A DNA stretch of 64,000 nt from Rhizoclosmatium globosum (GCA_002104985.1 MCGO01000018.1:558001-622000), one strand, 5' to 3'. Positions 11,688 to 22,653 are shown, counted from the first letter of the stretch. Made by a program: numbers and translations. Notes: generated from the sequence alone by a model not told the origin.

Positions 11688-13051
11688 ATGAGCGTCCCAC
11701 ACTACGGAGACTTCGGCAAGAGCCTTAACGACCTTTTGGTACTATCACCTTCTTCCTTCAAGCACCCAATCTCAGAGGATCGCATTGGGAGTGGCAGTGG
11801 GCTGTAGCACCCGAATTAATGCGATCCTGCCCTTCATCAACCCGAAGCTGCCCTAGTAAGCTAACCAGCTGCACCCTAACAGAACAAGGACTACCCAGTT
11901 GGTTCCGCCAAGCTTGAGGTCAACACCACCACCTCCAACGGAATCGTACGTGCCTATCTATTTCTAAGGGGGCAGTCCCCGAACCAGTGTCTAACCAATG
12001 CATTCATTCGTCCGAGCAGAAGTTCACCGTCACTGGAAACAAGGACAACAAGACCGGAAACATTGTTTCTGAGCTCAAGACCAAGTACACTGACAAGTCC
12101 CGTGGTATGTTTATTTTTGAGCTATTATGGGAAGGAGGGGGGAGCGTGTTGGGATCGCGAAAAGTGAAAATCATGTGTACTCAACTTATGCCTTAGGTTT
12201 GACTGTCACTGAGCACTGGAACGCTACCAACGTGATTGGTGCCCAGGTTGAGCTCCAGGATGCTATTGCTGCTGGTGTTAAGCTCGATGTCCACGGTTCC
12301 ATCCACCCATCCAACGGGTAATTCATCCATCATTCTTTTTATCAACGAGACGGTTTGCTAATCGATGGATACTATAGTGCCAAGAACGCTAAGGCCGCCA
12401 TCGAGTTCAAGCAGCCATCCATCTTCACCCGCTCCTCTGTTGACTTGTTCTCCAAGAACGGACCAACCATCCACACTGACGCCATCGTCGGGTGAGTCTT
12501 TTATTTACTTTGTGGCGGATACTGGAACGGAGGAACGACGAGTTTGTGGGATATTGGTGGATCTAGGAGGATTATGATGGTGTGTCACAGAACTTGTCAT
12601 TCTGACCACGTTGTCTTGAATTTTTAGATCCGACGGTTTCGTCCTCGGAGGAGACGTTGCCTACAACGTCAACGACGCCACCATCCACCGTTACAACTTG
12701 GCTGCTGGTTACTCCACCTCTGAGTACCAGGTCGGTCTCCACGCCACTGCCAAGTTCTCCCACTTCACCGCTTTCTACTTCCACAAGGTTAACAAGCAGG
12801 TTGAGGCTGGTGCCAAGGCCATCTGGAACAAGGCTGCCTCTGACGCCGTCTCCATCGAAGTTGGTTCCAAGTACACCTTGGACAACCAGACCTTTGTCAA
12901 GGCCAAGATTGACAACGTTGGTCGTTTGGGTCTCGGTTACACCCAGGTCCTCCGCCCAGGAGTTAAGCTCGCTCTCGGAGGTTCCTTCGACACCACCCGT
13001 CTCCACGAGAACGTTCACCGTGTCGGTTTGTCTTTCGTCCTCGAGAACTAG
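11688..13051 (+). CDS. Mitochondrial outer-membrane porin (VDAC)
   Basis: Six exons, join(11688..11738,11883..11945,12020..12104,12197..12317,12378..12491,12628..13051), give 285 aa, the usual VDAC length. The N-terminal helix MSVPHYGDFGKSLNDLLNKD, the KFTVTG strand, the SSVDLFSKNGPTIHTD region and the eukaryotic porin signature toward the C-terminus (GLGYTQVLRPGVKLALGGS) are all visible. The protein forms the 19-strand voltage-dependent anion channel for ATP/ADP and metabolites. Codon use is strongly biased to C/G-ending codons, unlike the neighbours, as expected for a highly expressed gene. Confidence 0.95.
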
Positions 13052-13260
13052 ATGGATTAACAGTGTGCTTAATTCGTTCTTTTTGTTTTCACTTGTTTTC
13101 TGGTTCATATGAATTGGGAGCAAATAAACATCTTTCATCCATACTCTTCCTTCTTGATGACATAAAGTTGGATTTTTATTTATAATCTCGATTTAAGTTA
13201 ACGGTATGCCTTCAAATCGTGGGCCAGTCCGAAACAAAAGTTCCAAGAATCTGATCAACA

Positions 13261-14118
13261 ATGTCAACTCCCGAGCCCGTCACCCTCACCGATCCAATCA
13301 CATCAATCTCGCTTGAATCATCAGGCAGCAAAGACGCACTTGAATGCACAGTGCTGAAAACCGTATCGCAACACTCAACAATCAGCTACACAATCTCTGA
13401 TCCCGATGCCGCCAAAGACTGTCTTGGAATCAAGTGCGTTCTCCATGATGACGGAAAGCGAGGCCACTTGAAGATCCTTGTCACATTCTCAAGCAAGGGC
13501 GGCGTCATTGGATGGATATACAAACACTTTACTGTTTCAATGGTCATCAAACTGCCACAGACACAACCCCTGTCATCATTCGTCTATAATAGCGAGGTTG
13601 GAAACTTAACATACAAGGGTCCTGAAGTCGTTGGTCTTCTCGATGTTTCACAAGGAATTGGAAACATCAAGATCATGGCCCCGCTCTTCTCCCAGAACCT
13701 GCGGCTGTCTTGTAACATGGGAGATATTTCCATTCAGGAGCAGTGTCTTGTCTCGGAACGAGTGTCGTTGAAATTGAATATGGGTACTGGAAAGGTGATT
13801 GGGAAAGGCGCTATTGTCGGTTATTCTGTGTTGGAAGCTTCTGGGAATATGGGTGATTTTGTTATGAATTTGAGACCTGGAGTTCTGGATTCCAAGATGG
13901 ATGTTTCTTGTTCGACGGGGTCTGTTAAACTTAATGTCTCTGGCTTTGAAGGGATATTTAATATCAAGAGCACTGTTGGTTCAGTGAAAGTGACTGCGCC
14001 TGGTGATATTTCGTGTTCAAAAAATCCATGCGAGGGTATTGTTGGCGAGGATGATGCAAAGGGTGCATTGAATGTCATCACAAAGTTTGGTGACTCTAAA
14101 GTTGCATTTGATTATTAG
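13261..14118 (+). CDS. DUF4097/adhesin-like repeat protein (no membrane anchor)
   Basis: A single-exon 285-aa protein. It is built of short beta repeats around the pattern N-M/T-G-(D/S)-(I/V)-x-hydrophobic, for example LSCNMGDISIQ, LKLNMGTGKVIG, EASGNMGDFVMNL, DVSCSTGSVKLNV and IKSTVGSVKVTA. This matches the repeating parallel beta-solenoid of DUF4097-type putative adhesins. It is one of at least seven paralogues in this window, and the only long one without an N-terminal hydrophobic anchor apart from the copy at 44936. Function is unknown. Confidence 0.75.
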   Translation: MSTPEPVTLTDPITSISLESSGSKDALECTVLKTVSQHSTISYTISDPDAAKDCLGIKCVLHDDGKRGHLKILVTFSSKGGVIGWIYKHFTVSMVIKLPQTQPLSSFVYNSEVGNLTYKGPEVVGLLDVSQGIGNIKIMAPLFSQNLRLSCNMGDISIQEQCLVSERVSLKLNMGTGKVIGKGAIVGYSVLEASGNMGDFVMNLRPGVLDSKMDVSCSTGSVKLNVSGFEGIFNIKSTVGSVKVTAPGDISCSKNPCEGIVGEDDAKGALNVITKFGDSKVAFDY

Positions 14119-14274
14119 CTGAAGATACATTTGTACATACCCTTTCAGACTTTATAAGTTTTCATTCATTTCATGCCTTAATTTGTTGAAAATGAGAAGG
14201 GAAAACTGTGGCGCGTGACACACCCAAATTGATTGTTCAGTGTCTCCCTTTCACTCACCCAATTCACCACTTTG

Positions 14275-14897
14275 ATGACGCACTACGATCTTCTCCGAGT
14301 TGCCCCAAATGCTGATCAGGAAACAATCAAGCGGCAGTACGTCTATGAGGGCTACGAAGCTTCCGACCCGGAACAGTTCCGACTTCTTACACTCGCATTC
14401 CTCGTTGTAACAAATGATCAAAAGAAATACGACTTTTCTCTCTTCAAGCAGAAGCAACAAGATCCGTACATTGTCCCAAAGGATCTCTTGAAGCAGACTG
14501 AGGATGCGAAGACAATGAATAAGATCTATCAATCTGCGTTCAATGACGTCGTTCAGCTGGTCGAAGTTGCGCCTGACGAAGACGGATCAAAGAAGCCAAA
14601 CAGAAAGTATACTGTTATTGGAACTGTTGGAGGGGCAGCCGTTGGTTTCCTTGTCGGTGAGTGTTCCACTGAAGGAATACTGATACTTCAGACTCTAATG
14701 CGAAGGTTGATAACAACATAGGAGGTCCAATCGGCGCTGTAGCTGGAGCTGTTGTGACTGGAGCTGTCGGGAGGGCTAAAGATGTCACTCCACCACCTGC
14801 ATACCAAGTGTTTGAGAAGCTTGACGACGAAAAGAAACGTGAAATTATTGACCGAGTTATTGTAACGGAAGGAAGCATGCAGAATATACCATTGTAG
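14275..14897 (+). CDS. J-like glycine-zipper protein, copy 1
   Basis: Two exons, join(14275..14656,14722..14897), give 185 aa. The N-terminal 60 residues have the outline of a DnaJ J-domain (YDLLRVAPNADQETIKRQY ... LLTLAFLVVTNDQKKYD), but the HPD tripeptide that stimulates Hsp70 is absent. Residues about 120-150 form a glycine zipper (GTVGGAAVGFLVG, GPIGAVAGAVVTGAVG) likely to insert in or pack against a membrane. A charged tail (EKLDDEKKREIIDRV) follows. The single intron sits inside the zipper, after FLVG, in phase 1, as in the three paralogues here. A role as a membrane-associated, non-canonical J-like protein is inference. Confidence 0.75.
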
Positions 14898-15074
14898 AGT
14901 TTCGAATAAAGATGCTCGGGTGAACTGTGCGCTTTCTGAATGGTTTTTAATCGAAATATCATCTTAGTTTGACAAAAACGTGTCTCATCTTTCAGAATTA
15001 CGGTTTCATTTCATCTGGCGCATCTTGCGCGATGGTTTACGCTTCTATAAACGCCTGATACTCCCTATTCTGTG

Positions 15075-15200
15075 GCTGAGAAGCAACCGACAAATGTGTC
15101 CAAATGCTCCAAAGTGGAATTCAAGTGTCAAGTTCTGTACGTACGTGTTTTTGATCAAGACGGATGAAATTATGATTTGGACTCCAACTATGTCAACTAT
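15075..15200 (+). pseudogene. Relic of the copy A-D glycoprotein family
   Basis: A short stretch (about 15080-15135) reads like copy C DNA encoding EKQPVCGPNAPKWNSS, with substitutions and loss of frame. Nothing of the rest of the gene is recognisable nearby. Confidence 0.55.
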
Positions 15201-15435
15201 TTGCAATTTCTGGCCGCGCAGATACGTTCTTTTCGTTTCATTGATTTAAGTTTGCATGCCATGATTATATTATGCACATGTTTATACTGTTATCACTTTC
15301 TTCGATTTTTCCATGATTATTTCTTCTAGTAAGCCAAGGTTGATTCTTTTTGTGAATAAAGAGTCAGATTTACTCATGTCAATTTACCGCATGGAATAAG
15401 TAGAGTTATGAAGTACACTTTCATTGACCCCATAT

Positions 15436-15540
15436 TATAAAGAGGGCCAGTTGGTGCTGTTGTCGGCGGCCGTCGGCACTGCCGTGGGTATCCTCGAATA
15501 TTTTTCGCTTGTTTCTCGCAGATAATCTGTGTTTGCAACT
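15436..15540 (+). pseudogene. Relic of a J-like glycine-zipper second exon
   Basis: The sequence encodes GPVGAVV and then, in another frame, a Gly/Ala/Val run resembling the second exon of the J-like family (GPVGAVG...). It is followed by stops. Too little remains to be functional. Confidence 0.45.
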
Positions 15541-16342
15541 TACCAGGAATAACCTGTTGAATAAAAATGAATTAAAGGAAAACATCAACATCTTTTCTGA
15601 ATCGGAAAAGAAATTTATTTGGCTACATATATCCATCAAATAAATCACATCTTATTTGTTTCTAATATTCGATTAATTATTGCTAGTTGATTTCAGTAGT
15701 GATGCAAAATTCAAACATACTTTGACGAAATCACTCTAATTTAGGGGTTTTTTGGAATAAAAGAATGTGCTGCAATGTGATTGGCTGGATTGATGCGTTA
15801 GGATGCGAGTTTTTGATCAGTGGCGCAGGAACAATAAAACAGAGTTTACATTCAGCAGAATGTAGTAAGAGTTGTTGGAAAAACTAAGGAGTCACCCCAA
15901 ACATTTGACAGTTGTAAAGTAATGGAATTTCAGCAATACAAATAAATAAAGCCTAATCTCCAAATGCAAAGTGATGCCATTCGTTGTCAAAGATAATGGG
16001 CTTTGGCTCATTAATTTTGCAAAAAACTGCAAACGAAACTGATACTTATATTCTTGTGTGCATTAGAAACAATAAATCGGGGCTGAAGCTTGTTGCAAGA
16101 ACCTCAAATTTTGGACAAAACATGGCAATCTAACTGTTTATCTACCAGCAAATTCGAGTTTGATTTAAATTTTAGTGTCTTTTCCCTTGATTGTCAGTTT
16201 TACCGCGATTGTACCGTAATCTACGTTATTCGGAAGTCATGTATGCGCAGCTGTGTATACAATACAAGTGCGAACCTTTTCATCGCCATACTATTATTCC
16301 CTTCTGTAAGAAAAGTTGACGGAATTACAATTATTTTAACAC

Positions 16343-16411
16343 TGTCGGGGGGCTTGTTCGGAGATGCAGAGACTGGAGATCCCATCTCCACTTGCGTCTC
16401 ATGTTCATTCA
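16343..16411 (+). promoter_or_regulatory. Upstream element of copy A
   Basis: The core TGTCGGGGGGCTTG (16343-16356) is followed by purine-rich GGAGAT/ATCTCC repeats. It ends 215 bp before the copy A start codon. The same core, in the same orientation, lies 207-210 bp before the starts of copies B, C and D. Confidence 0.65.
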
Positions 16412-16571
16412 CAGGTCAGCTTAAACTCAGAACTTTGCACGTCCGAAGCATTGTGCAACTTGTACAGTGGAACATTTATCAGGTAGCACGTGGTTTTGAT
16501 GCCTCCGAACACAAGAGTTGATAGTTTGGGCGTGGGTGGCAATGTAGCACGCTGTTGAAAACTTTCTTCAA

Positions 16572-18007
16572 ATGGCTCCACAACCACCAATCTTTGGTCC
16601 ACCAACCGTGTACAACTTCACCGGAGGAGCGTTTGAGCGTGTCTTCGTTAACCAATTCGACTGTGCAGGCATTCCACAGCCAGCTGATCTCAAGTGCCTT
16701 GACTTCTCCTTGACCAACTTCAACTACACCAGAAATTACCTCGAGTATGCTGCCGTCCAGGATCACTTTGTCTGGAAAGACACTACTTCCTGCTCTGTGA
16801 CTTTGCCCAGCGCTTTAATGCAACATACGGGCACCCTATCTTGAGTGTCAGTGCAAACGGCAACGTTGACTCCAATGGATTTGTCAATCGCGTTGACCTT
16901 CGAGTCACCACCTCTACAGGAACATCTGCTAATTCTCCAGACAGACGTGGCAAGCCTATTGGTACTAACTGCTATTTGACGTATGCTTCCTCCACTGCTC
17001 AATTCGCTGATGTTCAATACATTTTGGCTGAAAACCAGCCAGTCTGCGGAGCCAAGGCCCCTCAAATCAATGCTACTGCTTACCCCCCATATTCCTTTTC
17101 GGTTGTGAACCCTGATGTCAAGAACGGACACTTCAGTTTCACTTTTAACTACTCCCCTGATAACGATATGGACTTGGGGCTTGCTAATTTGGCTGCCGCT
17201 TACTCTGTCGATGTCTCCTCAATTGTGTACAAGTTCATTTCTGACACCAAGTTTTCCCTCACTGTCCCAGCTGTCCCTGGTGATCTTTCCGCAGTCTCCT
17301 CTTGCGTCTACAATTACGATGCTCTTCTCTTTCCTGAAACAAAGGGCCGTGTCTACTCCTTGAACAAGATTACTCAAGGGACCATTCCACTCAAGGAAAA
17401 CGCCACTCTTTCCGATGGTTGCCTCACAAGTTTGATTGACGCTGGTCGCGGATCATTTACATTCACATCAACTGCCAACGATACTTGTGGTCAAACAGAT
17501 TACTCCAGTCGCTTCGGTCGCTACTTTAACTTCAAAACGTACGTTCTTTCTATGTATGTCCTCTCCGCCGGGGAGATCACTTTCAACGTTTCCGATACGT
17601 ACAAGGATGGAAACTACGACAGAAATGACAGACGTCGCGACGGTCTCACTGATTACAGTTTCAACTTTGTTGACAAGGCCGCCTTTGCTACCACTGCCAC
17701 CACTGCCACCACTGTTTCTACTGTCTCTACTGTTACTCCTTCCAGCTCTGTGGCCTCTTCTACTGTTGCCAAGTCTGCTTCTGCTTCTGGATCTGCTGCT
17801 GCGTCCGCCACTGTTGTTGTTACTACCACTGCTGCTGCTGCTGTCCCAACCGCGTACGTCGCTCCAGCCAACCCTACCGCGTACGTTGCTCCAGCTGTCC
17901 CAGCTTATGGTGCTCCAGCCAACAACAACAACAACTTGTACAAGGGTGCTGCTGTTGAGAAGGTCGGAATTGTTGCTGCTCTTGTTGCCGCCGTTTTCCT
18001 CGCCTAA
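16572..18007 (+). CDS. Glycan-rich C-anchored family protein, copy A (one frameshift)
   Basis: The reading frame runs from 16572, is interrupted near 16797, and resumes to the stop at 18005-18007. Compared with copy B, one G is missing (CTCTGTGAC here, CTCTGGTGAC in B), so about 70 residues precede the shift and about 390 follow. Family features: YNFTGGAFERVF, IPQPADLKCLDFS, VWKDTTSC, several N-x-S/T sites, paired cysteines, a Thr/Ser/Ala/Pro-rich stretch with repeated TAYVAPA, and a hydrophobic Ala/Val C-terminus after LYKGAAVEK. The tail looks like a GPI-anchor or tail-anchor signal, yet no N-terminal signal peptide is visible. Either a young pseudogene or an assembly error. Confidence 0.7.
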
Positions 18008-18204
18008 ATTCGTTTTCTCATCGAGTTTCGTTAAGTTTTTCATGATTTTATGAGTGTAGTTTTGTGTCCGAAAAGATTAGATTAAGAAATAAAGTGGACG
18101 CTGATTCATTATAATGAAGATATGGTTTATTATTCCTAATAACAATACGAAAGAGACTGCTCGCAACTCCAGATGGTATGGGATATTTTAAGTGGCACCC
18201 CATG

Positions 18205-18229
18205 CTACAGGGTTACCCTAACCCTGTAG
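18205..18229. repeat. Perfect 11-bp inverted repeat with telomere-like arms
   Basis: The arms CTACAGGGTTA and TAACCCTGTAG flank a CCC spacer. It lies between copy A and J-like copy 2. It could form a hairpin or bind a dimeric factor; no function is assigned. Confidence 0.8.
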
Positions 18230-18380
18230 TTATCACGTTAGATTATTGAATCATGGAGCAGGCTTCCTTTGGAGGGAATTAAAAACAGTTCATGTATCCT
18301 ACCCGTAACCGTTAGTGAAACAGTTAAAAGGAATGCAATAAGGAATCCCACGATTCGTTCCCTAAAACTCAACCCCCAAA

Positions 18381-18970
18381 ATGACATACTACACCGACCT
18401 CGGAATCGACGCCTCCGCAAACCTCGAAACCATCAAACGACACTACGTCCGAACAGCCTACGACAACTCCTTCAACAAAGACCTCTGCAAACACCTCGCA
18501 ATCGCATTCTTGGTGCTTACCACCGACCGATCAAAGTACGACGCCTTCCTGCGCCAGCCCTCGTCAACGTATACCATCCCTTCCAACATCCAGGCCTGTG
18601 ACCCGCAGACGGTCTTTGAAGCGGCGTTCAACGACGTGGCTCAGATCGTGGAGGTCCCCGTAAACAAGGATGGGTCCAAGATGTCGAGCTTGTATACGGT
18701 GTTGGGGACGATTTCCGGTGGGATGCTTGGATTTATTGTTGGTGAGTGCATATGCTTGTTTTGTAGGGTGGGGGTTATTGATGTCTGTGTGTAATAGGTG
18801 GTCCTGTTGGAGCTGTGGGTCTTGCGGTTGCGGGCGGAGCTGCGGGGAACATGCGTGATGTGCATGGAAAGAGTGCTTATGAAGTGTTTTTAGACATGGA
18901 GGAGGAGAAGCGTAAAGAAATTATGGATCGTGTTGTGTTTGTGGCTGGAATCGCGAGTCGCGTGTTGTGA
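18381..18970 (+). CDS. J-like glycine-zipper protein, copy 2
   Basis: Two exons, join(18381..18741,18798..18970), give 177 aa. The J-like part (YTDLGIDASANLETIKRHY ... LAIAFLVLTTDRSKYDAFL) has no HPD. The glycine zipper spans GTISGGMLGFIVGG and PVGAVGLAVAGGAAGN. The intron lies after IVG in phase 1, exactly as in copies 1, 3 and 4. The tail has DVHGKSAYEVF, a motif shared in form with copies 3 and 4 (D-x-HGK-x-x-YE-x-F), which suggests a conserved C-terminal contact site. Confidence 0.78.
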
Positions 18971-19072
18971 TGTTTCTAGACTCCCAATAAACATAGTATT
19001 CTTTTTTATTCATTCTTGGATATCTATTTGGATGTATACAAATACGAGAGGTTGTCAGTAAAGTGCGTCACT

Positions 19073-19999
19073 TCACCCGCTGCTGCCATGATGGTGAGAC
19101 ATGAATAACTGCTGATTCAATACAACTGTTCTGTCATACTGCATCAGATACTTTTGGAGATACGTATTAGCAATAGCTGATGCCAAGATAAGTCCGCATT
19201 CCTGTCTGGACGACCAAGGAACGTTTCCATTATGTCCACGCAAGAGCCCCTTCAAAAGCCCTTGCTCCTTCGAATTCGCAATCTTCGTCTCATAAGTCGC
19301 AATAGTAACACGATTCGAAGCTTGACCCATCAGTTTCTTGAAGAACGACTTTTTGGCTGCACCGCTTTCAGTTACTTCCTCTTGAAGGATAAACTCGATT
19401 GTTTTCCCGTATTTCATTTCATCTCTTGCCAATTTACATGTCCAGACGTATTTGCGACCAGTTGAGGGCATTACGAAGGAGATGATTGGGTCGTTTGCTT
19501 GACCGCCCTTGTTGTAGGTAAAGAGGACCTCCTTACCATCGACTGTAGCACCTTTAAACTCTAGTTTCTGGCTTGGTCCTGGCTGAGTAGAAAAGGGGAC
19601 AATCTTCGCAACGAGGGTACCGTCCATCTGGTCCGTATCGACAACTTTGAATTCAGGAACCTGGTCTTGGAGGAGGCGGGTGTTGACCTGATCAACGACA
19701 GCGAGGCTCATCAGATTGTTTGACTTGTGCGCCTTTTCCGCATTTGAAATGTGGGAAGTGTCCAGCTCGATCACAAAGGAAGGTGTTGGTGATCGTGGGT
19801 GGCAGACGGCGATCAGGTTTGGTGTCGATGGAATCACAACCAAGTCTGATGGAAGATACGATGGGAGAATGTGCGTGTCGTCATCTTGCTGAGAAGCGAG
19901 GATGGCGAGTAGTTGGTCGCTGTCGCAGGATGGTGGCGCTGGGGCTTCCATCTGGTTTGAATTTCGAAGCAAGTCACAAGTCGATAAATAGTGATGCAA
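19073..19999 (-). CDS. Uncharacterised protein
   Basis: A single open frame of 308 aa. An alternative start at 19951 (MEAPAPPS) gives 292 aa and looks more natural. The middle portion alternates predicted strands (VVDTDQMDGTLVAKIVPF, VLFTYNKGG, KYVWTCKLARDEM, KTIEFILQEE) as in a beta-barrel or tubby-like/DUF6593-like fold, but I do not recognise a family with confidence. No signal peptide or membrane segment is seen. Confidence 0.6.
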   Translation of the reverse strand: MHHYLSTCDLLRNSNQMEAPAPPSCDSDQLLAILASQQDDDTHILPSYLPSDLVVIPSTPNLIAVCHPRSPTPSFVIELDTSHISNAEKAHKSNNLMSLAVVDQVNTRLLQDQVPEFKVVDTDQMDGTLVAKIVPFSTQPGPSQKLEFKGATVDGKEVLFTYNKGGQANDPIISFVMPSTGRKYVWTCKLARDEMKYGKTIEFILQEEVTESGAAKKSFFKKLMGQASNRVTIATYETKIANSKEQGLLKGLLRGHNGNVPWSSRQECGLILASAIANTYLQKYLMQYDRTVVLNQQLFMSHHHGSSG

Positions 20000-20057
20000 G
20001 ATTCAATCAATTCGAAATGAGGACGGAATAATATCTGCAGTGTTAAACTTGTATTAT

Positions 20058-21173
20058 TTACACAAAATGCAGTATCACATCGCCGATGGTGGATACTATT
20101 GCTGAAATAAAAGACTTGCTATTTCCAGTCCCTATTCTTCCATTCGCAGGTAATTTGGTGCCGCTTTCTCCAGTTGTAACATCGACTTTCCCCAAATCCG
20201 TCTTAGCCTCATACATTCCTGAAAATCCAGCGACACGCGCCGTTATCACTCCTGTCCTTACTTGAATGTTTGTACTACTGATGGCGTCTTTTCCAGGCTG
20301 TAACTTCAAATCCACTTCCCCCGTTTCCGCAGAAACCTCCAATTCGTTATACCCAACGATATTCCCTGAAATATACCCAGTCCCCACATCCATCACCACT
20401 GAATCCAACACATTCAGTTTCTTCAAGTAAAACGCCCCCACTTCCGTCTTCAGCGACAACCGTTGCGTATTTAGCGCAGTCGACACATTCACAGACCCCA
20501 TTCGGACATTCACAGCAAAGGATTCAACAACAGAAACCTTTGAGTCCCACACTACATCAGACCGTCGATCATTCAACTCAAACGTCCGCAACGCACAATC
20601 ACAATCCTTTGGCACAATCGCCTTCACATGAATCGTATAATCATTCTCGCGCACCCGATCCTCTTCATACAAAACCCGAATCGTAAACGTGCTCCAACCC
20701 GCGGCATCATCACCATCAGGCACAATCGTGAACTTGACCTGACTGTTAACGTCTCTTGACGTGGCGTCCTTGTTGAACCTGAATTCCGTCTCAAAGACGA
20801 CCTGGTTGAACGCCATTTCCCGATCGAGGATGTGGAAGGAAGCGGAGCCGTGGCCGGAAGTTTCGATTCTGATTTTAGCAAAGTTGTTGATTGGAAGAGA
20901 GAAGCGCGGGCCGGCGACTGTTGAGGCTGGTGGCGAGATGGACGCGGCGAAGAGGGTTAGGGTTGCGAGGAGGGCGAAGAGGAAAACAATTACGGTTTTG
21001 ATGTTGACTTTGATTGGCGGGTTCGTTGGCGGGCGCCCGAGGAGCAGCGGCGTTAGTTCGGAGATGGGTACCAGTGGCTCAGTCGATTCGGTGCGGGGAT
21101 CGAGGGCTGATGCGGTTGAAGTGGACGTCGACGTGGAAGTGGAGGTCGTTGAGGTTTGGTTTGGGGCGTGCAT
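20058..21173 (-). CDS. Membrane-anchored DUF4097/adhesin-like protein
   Basis: A single-exon 371-aa protein with type II layout. It has a cytosolic Ser/Thr-rich N-terminus (including STSTSTST) with an acidic ELTPLLLG segment, then one transmembrane helix (TVIVFLFALLATLTLFAASI, about residues 60-80). The rest is a beta-repeat region with NVRMGSVNV, LKTEVGAFYL, VMDVGTGYISG and EVSAETGEVDL units. The C-terminus ends in the family pattern S-x-x-G-x-(I/V)-x-L-x-F (STIGDVILHFV). It is tandem with two further paralogues on the same strand. Function unknown; surface display is inferred. Confidence 0.78.
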   Translation of the reverse strand: MHAPNQTSTTSTSTSTSTSTASALDPRTESTEPLVPISELTPLLLGRPPTNPPIKVNIKTVIVFLFALLATLTLFAASISPPASTVAGPRFSLPINNFAKIRIETSGHGSASFHILDREMAFNQVVFETEFRFNKDATSRDVNSQVKFTIVPDGDDAAGWSTFTIRVLYEEDRVRENDYTIHVKAIVPKDCDCALRTFELNDRRSDVVWDSKVSVVESFAVNVRMGSVNVSTALNTQRLSLKTEVGAFYLKKLNVLDSVVMDVGTGYISGNIVGYNELEVSAETGEVDLKLQPGKDAISSTNIQVRTGVITARVAGFSGMYEAKTDLGKVDVTTGESGTKLPANGRIGTGNSKSFISAIVSTIGDVILHFV

Positions 21174-21399
21174 TTGTTTTGTTTACAAAAATAACTATTT
21201 TAAGTAGCTGTGACGACTCTGAAAAGGGCAGTAACTATCGCCCATGTAAGCGAGACTAAAGCGGTGATTAATCTGGAATATCTTATTGGATTTAAGTTCA
21301 GACAATTTTCATATTCTTTTGAAGCCAACTTAAAAGGATAGTATTACATGACAATTTTTGTGTGAATAGTGTGGTGAATTGGTTTCTTAAGATCTATTC

Positions 21400-22653
21400 T
21401 CATATAAACGTTATATCCACATTTCCCATATTCGAAGAAGCTTCTAATATCCCCTTTTTACTTGACCCACCAACAGTTCCCTTCGCTGGATTTCCAATGA
21501 CAGGAGTGTCTGCATGTCCATGAATAAGAACAGTCCCAAGTTCCGATGCAGCGTCAAAAGCACCATTGAAACCTTGCACTTTCAACGCAATAGGTCCAGA
21601 CTCTGAAGATACTTTCGTCCGTGTCTCTTCAATGTTCATGGTCAAGTCTAGCTCCACTAATGCATACTCGGTTTTCGCAACTAATGATTTGTAGCCTTTC
21701 ACGGATCCGCGGATATGCCCGTAGCTGCTTTTCACAGATACTTTTTTGGCTGACAGTGAATCGAGTGTGATGTTTCGGTCGCTGTTTGCGAGTTTGGCAG
21801 ATTCAGCAATTATGCTTCGGGATATGAATAGTTCCCCCATTTCAGCCTGCACGTCTAATGAGCCAGCCGTTTGGAATTGATCCATCGATACAGATGAATG
21901 TTGTTCGACCTTAATTGTCGTGTTTCCTTTGATGTACACTGCATCCAGGTCAACGAATCCTGGACTGCCTTGAACGGAGATGTAAAGCATTCCTGCGATT
22001 AATCTTCCAGGTAATTCTGTTCGACTTAGTATCGACCCTTGTTCTATCCTTAACTCCAGTGTTTCAGAGATTGTTAGTGGCTGTCGAAGCAACCACGCTA
22101 TGGACCCCTTTCCCATCTTCAAATAGAATGAACGGAATAAAAGATCCGTCTTGGGCAGGCATAGATTAATGTCGATAGCACGGTAACTAGACGATTTGAT
22201 GTGAAGGACATAATCTGAAACCTTGACATTCAGGGGAGCTGAAGCAGGAGCGAATGACAACAGCATGGTATCTTTCACTGCACAGCTTTGGTGGACAGTG
22301 ATATGCGCTGATTCTACGTCTACAACGAACGCATTGAAACTGTGCAGCTGAAACGACTCGTTCCTTGCTGACTTTGGAAGAGCCGGTGGTTGGGGAAGTG
22401 GGTGGATTGGAGGAAGAAGATTGTTTGGAATCGATGCTTTTGGCGATGAGAACTTTGCGAAGCCGAAGAGGAAGGTTGCTGCGCCAATGAATACAACGAC
22501 AAACGGAGTGAGAACAAGAACAGCCTTTCGTGTTGGTATTCGGTAGTGGCGAAGTGATCCAGGAAGTGATGGAATTGGCTGGCCGAGGAGAAGGAGGCGC
22601 TCGCTCTCGGATTCGGAGGTTGGAGGAAGTGGTGGTGGGTCTGCTGGGCTCAT
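21400..22653 (-). CDS. Membrane-anchored DUF4097/adhesin-like protein
   Basis: A single-exon 417-aa paralogue. It has a Pro/Glu/Ser-rich cytosolic head with ERLLLLGQP, then a transmembrane helix (KAVLVLTPFVVVFIGAATFL, about residues 43-62) followed by beta repeats. The C-terminal motif is PAKGTVGGSSKKGILEAS then NMGNVDITFV. The GTVGG-x-x-x-KGILEAS signature is almost the same as in the copy at 25030, indicating recent common origin. Confidence 0.78.
   Translation of the reverse strand: MSPADPPPLPPTSESESERLLLLGQPIPSLPGSLRHYRIPTRKAVLVLTPFVVVFIGAATFLFGFAKFSSPKASIPNNLLPPIHPLPQPPALPKSARNESFQLHSFNAFVVDVESAHITVHQSCAVKDTMLLSFAPASAPLNVKVSDYVLHIKSSSYRAIDINLCLPKTDLLFRSFYLKMGKGSIAWLLRQPLTISETLELRIEQGSILSRTELPGRLIAGMLYISVQGSPGFVDLDAVYIKGNTTIKVEQHSSVSMDQFQTAGSLDVQAEMGELFISRSIIAESAKLANSDRNITLDSLSAKKVSVKSSYGHIRGSVKGYKSLVAKTEYALVELDLTMNIEETRTKVSSESGPIALKVQGFNGAFDAASELGTVLIHGHADTPVIGNPAKGTVGGSSKKGILEASSNMGNVDITFI

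Larger units (their letters stand above)
14898..16571. other. Gene-poor stretch with relics and copy A upstream region
   Basis: No intact gene was found. Around 15080-15135 there is a fragment similar to the QPVCGPNAPKWNSS region of the copy C protein. Around 15436-15500 there is a fragment similar to the glycine-zipper end of the J-like proteins. From 16216 onward the sequence is the start of the A/B inverted duplication and contains the upstream element of copy A. Confidence 0.65.
16216..18095 (+). repeat. Inverted duplication, left arm (with 26218-28063)
   Basis: From GTAATCTACGTTATTCG at 16216 through copy A to just beyond its 3' end, this region is closely similar to the reverse complement of 26218-28063. 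Upstream, coding and 3' untranslated sequences are all shared, so a block of about 1.85 kb was duplicated in inverted orientation. Confidence 0.8.

Noticed and set aside
17436..18053. Leucine-rich overlapping frames over the tails of copies A, B and C
   Set aside because: They are alternate-frame readings of the low-complexity Ala/Thr/Ser codons.
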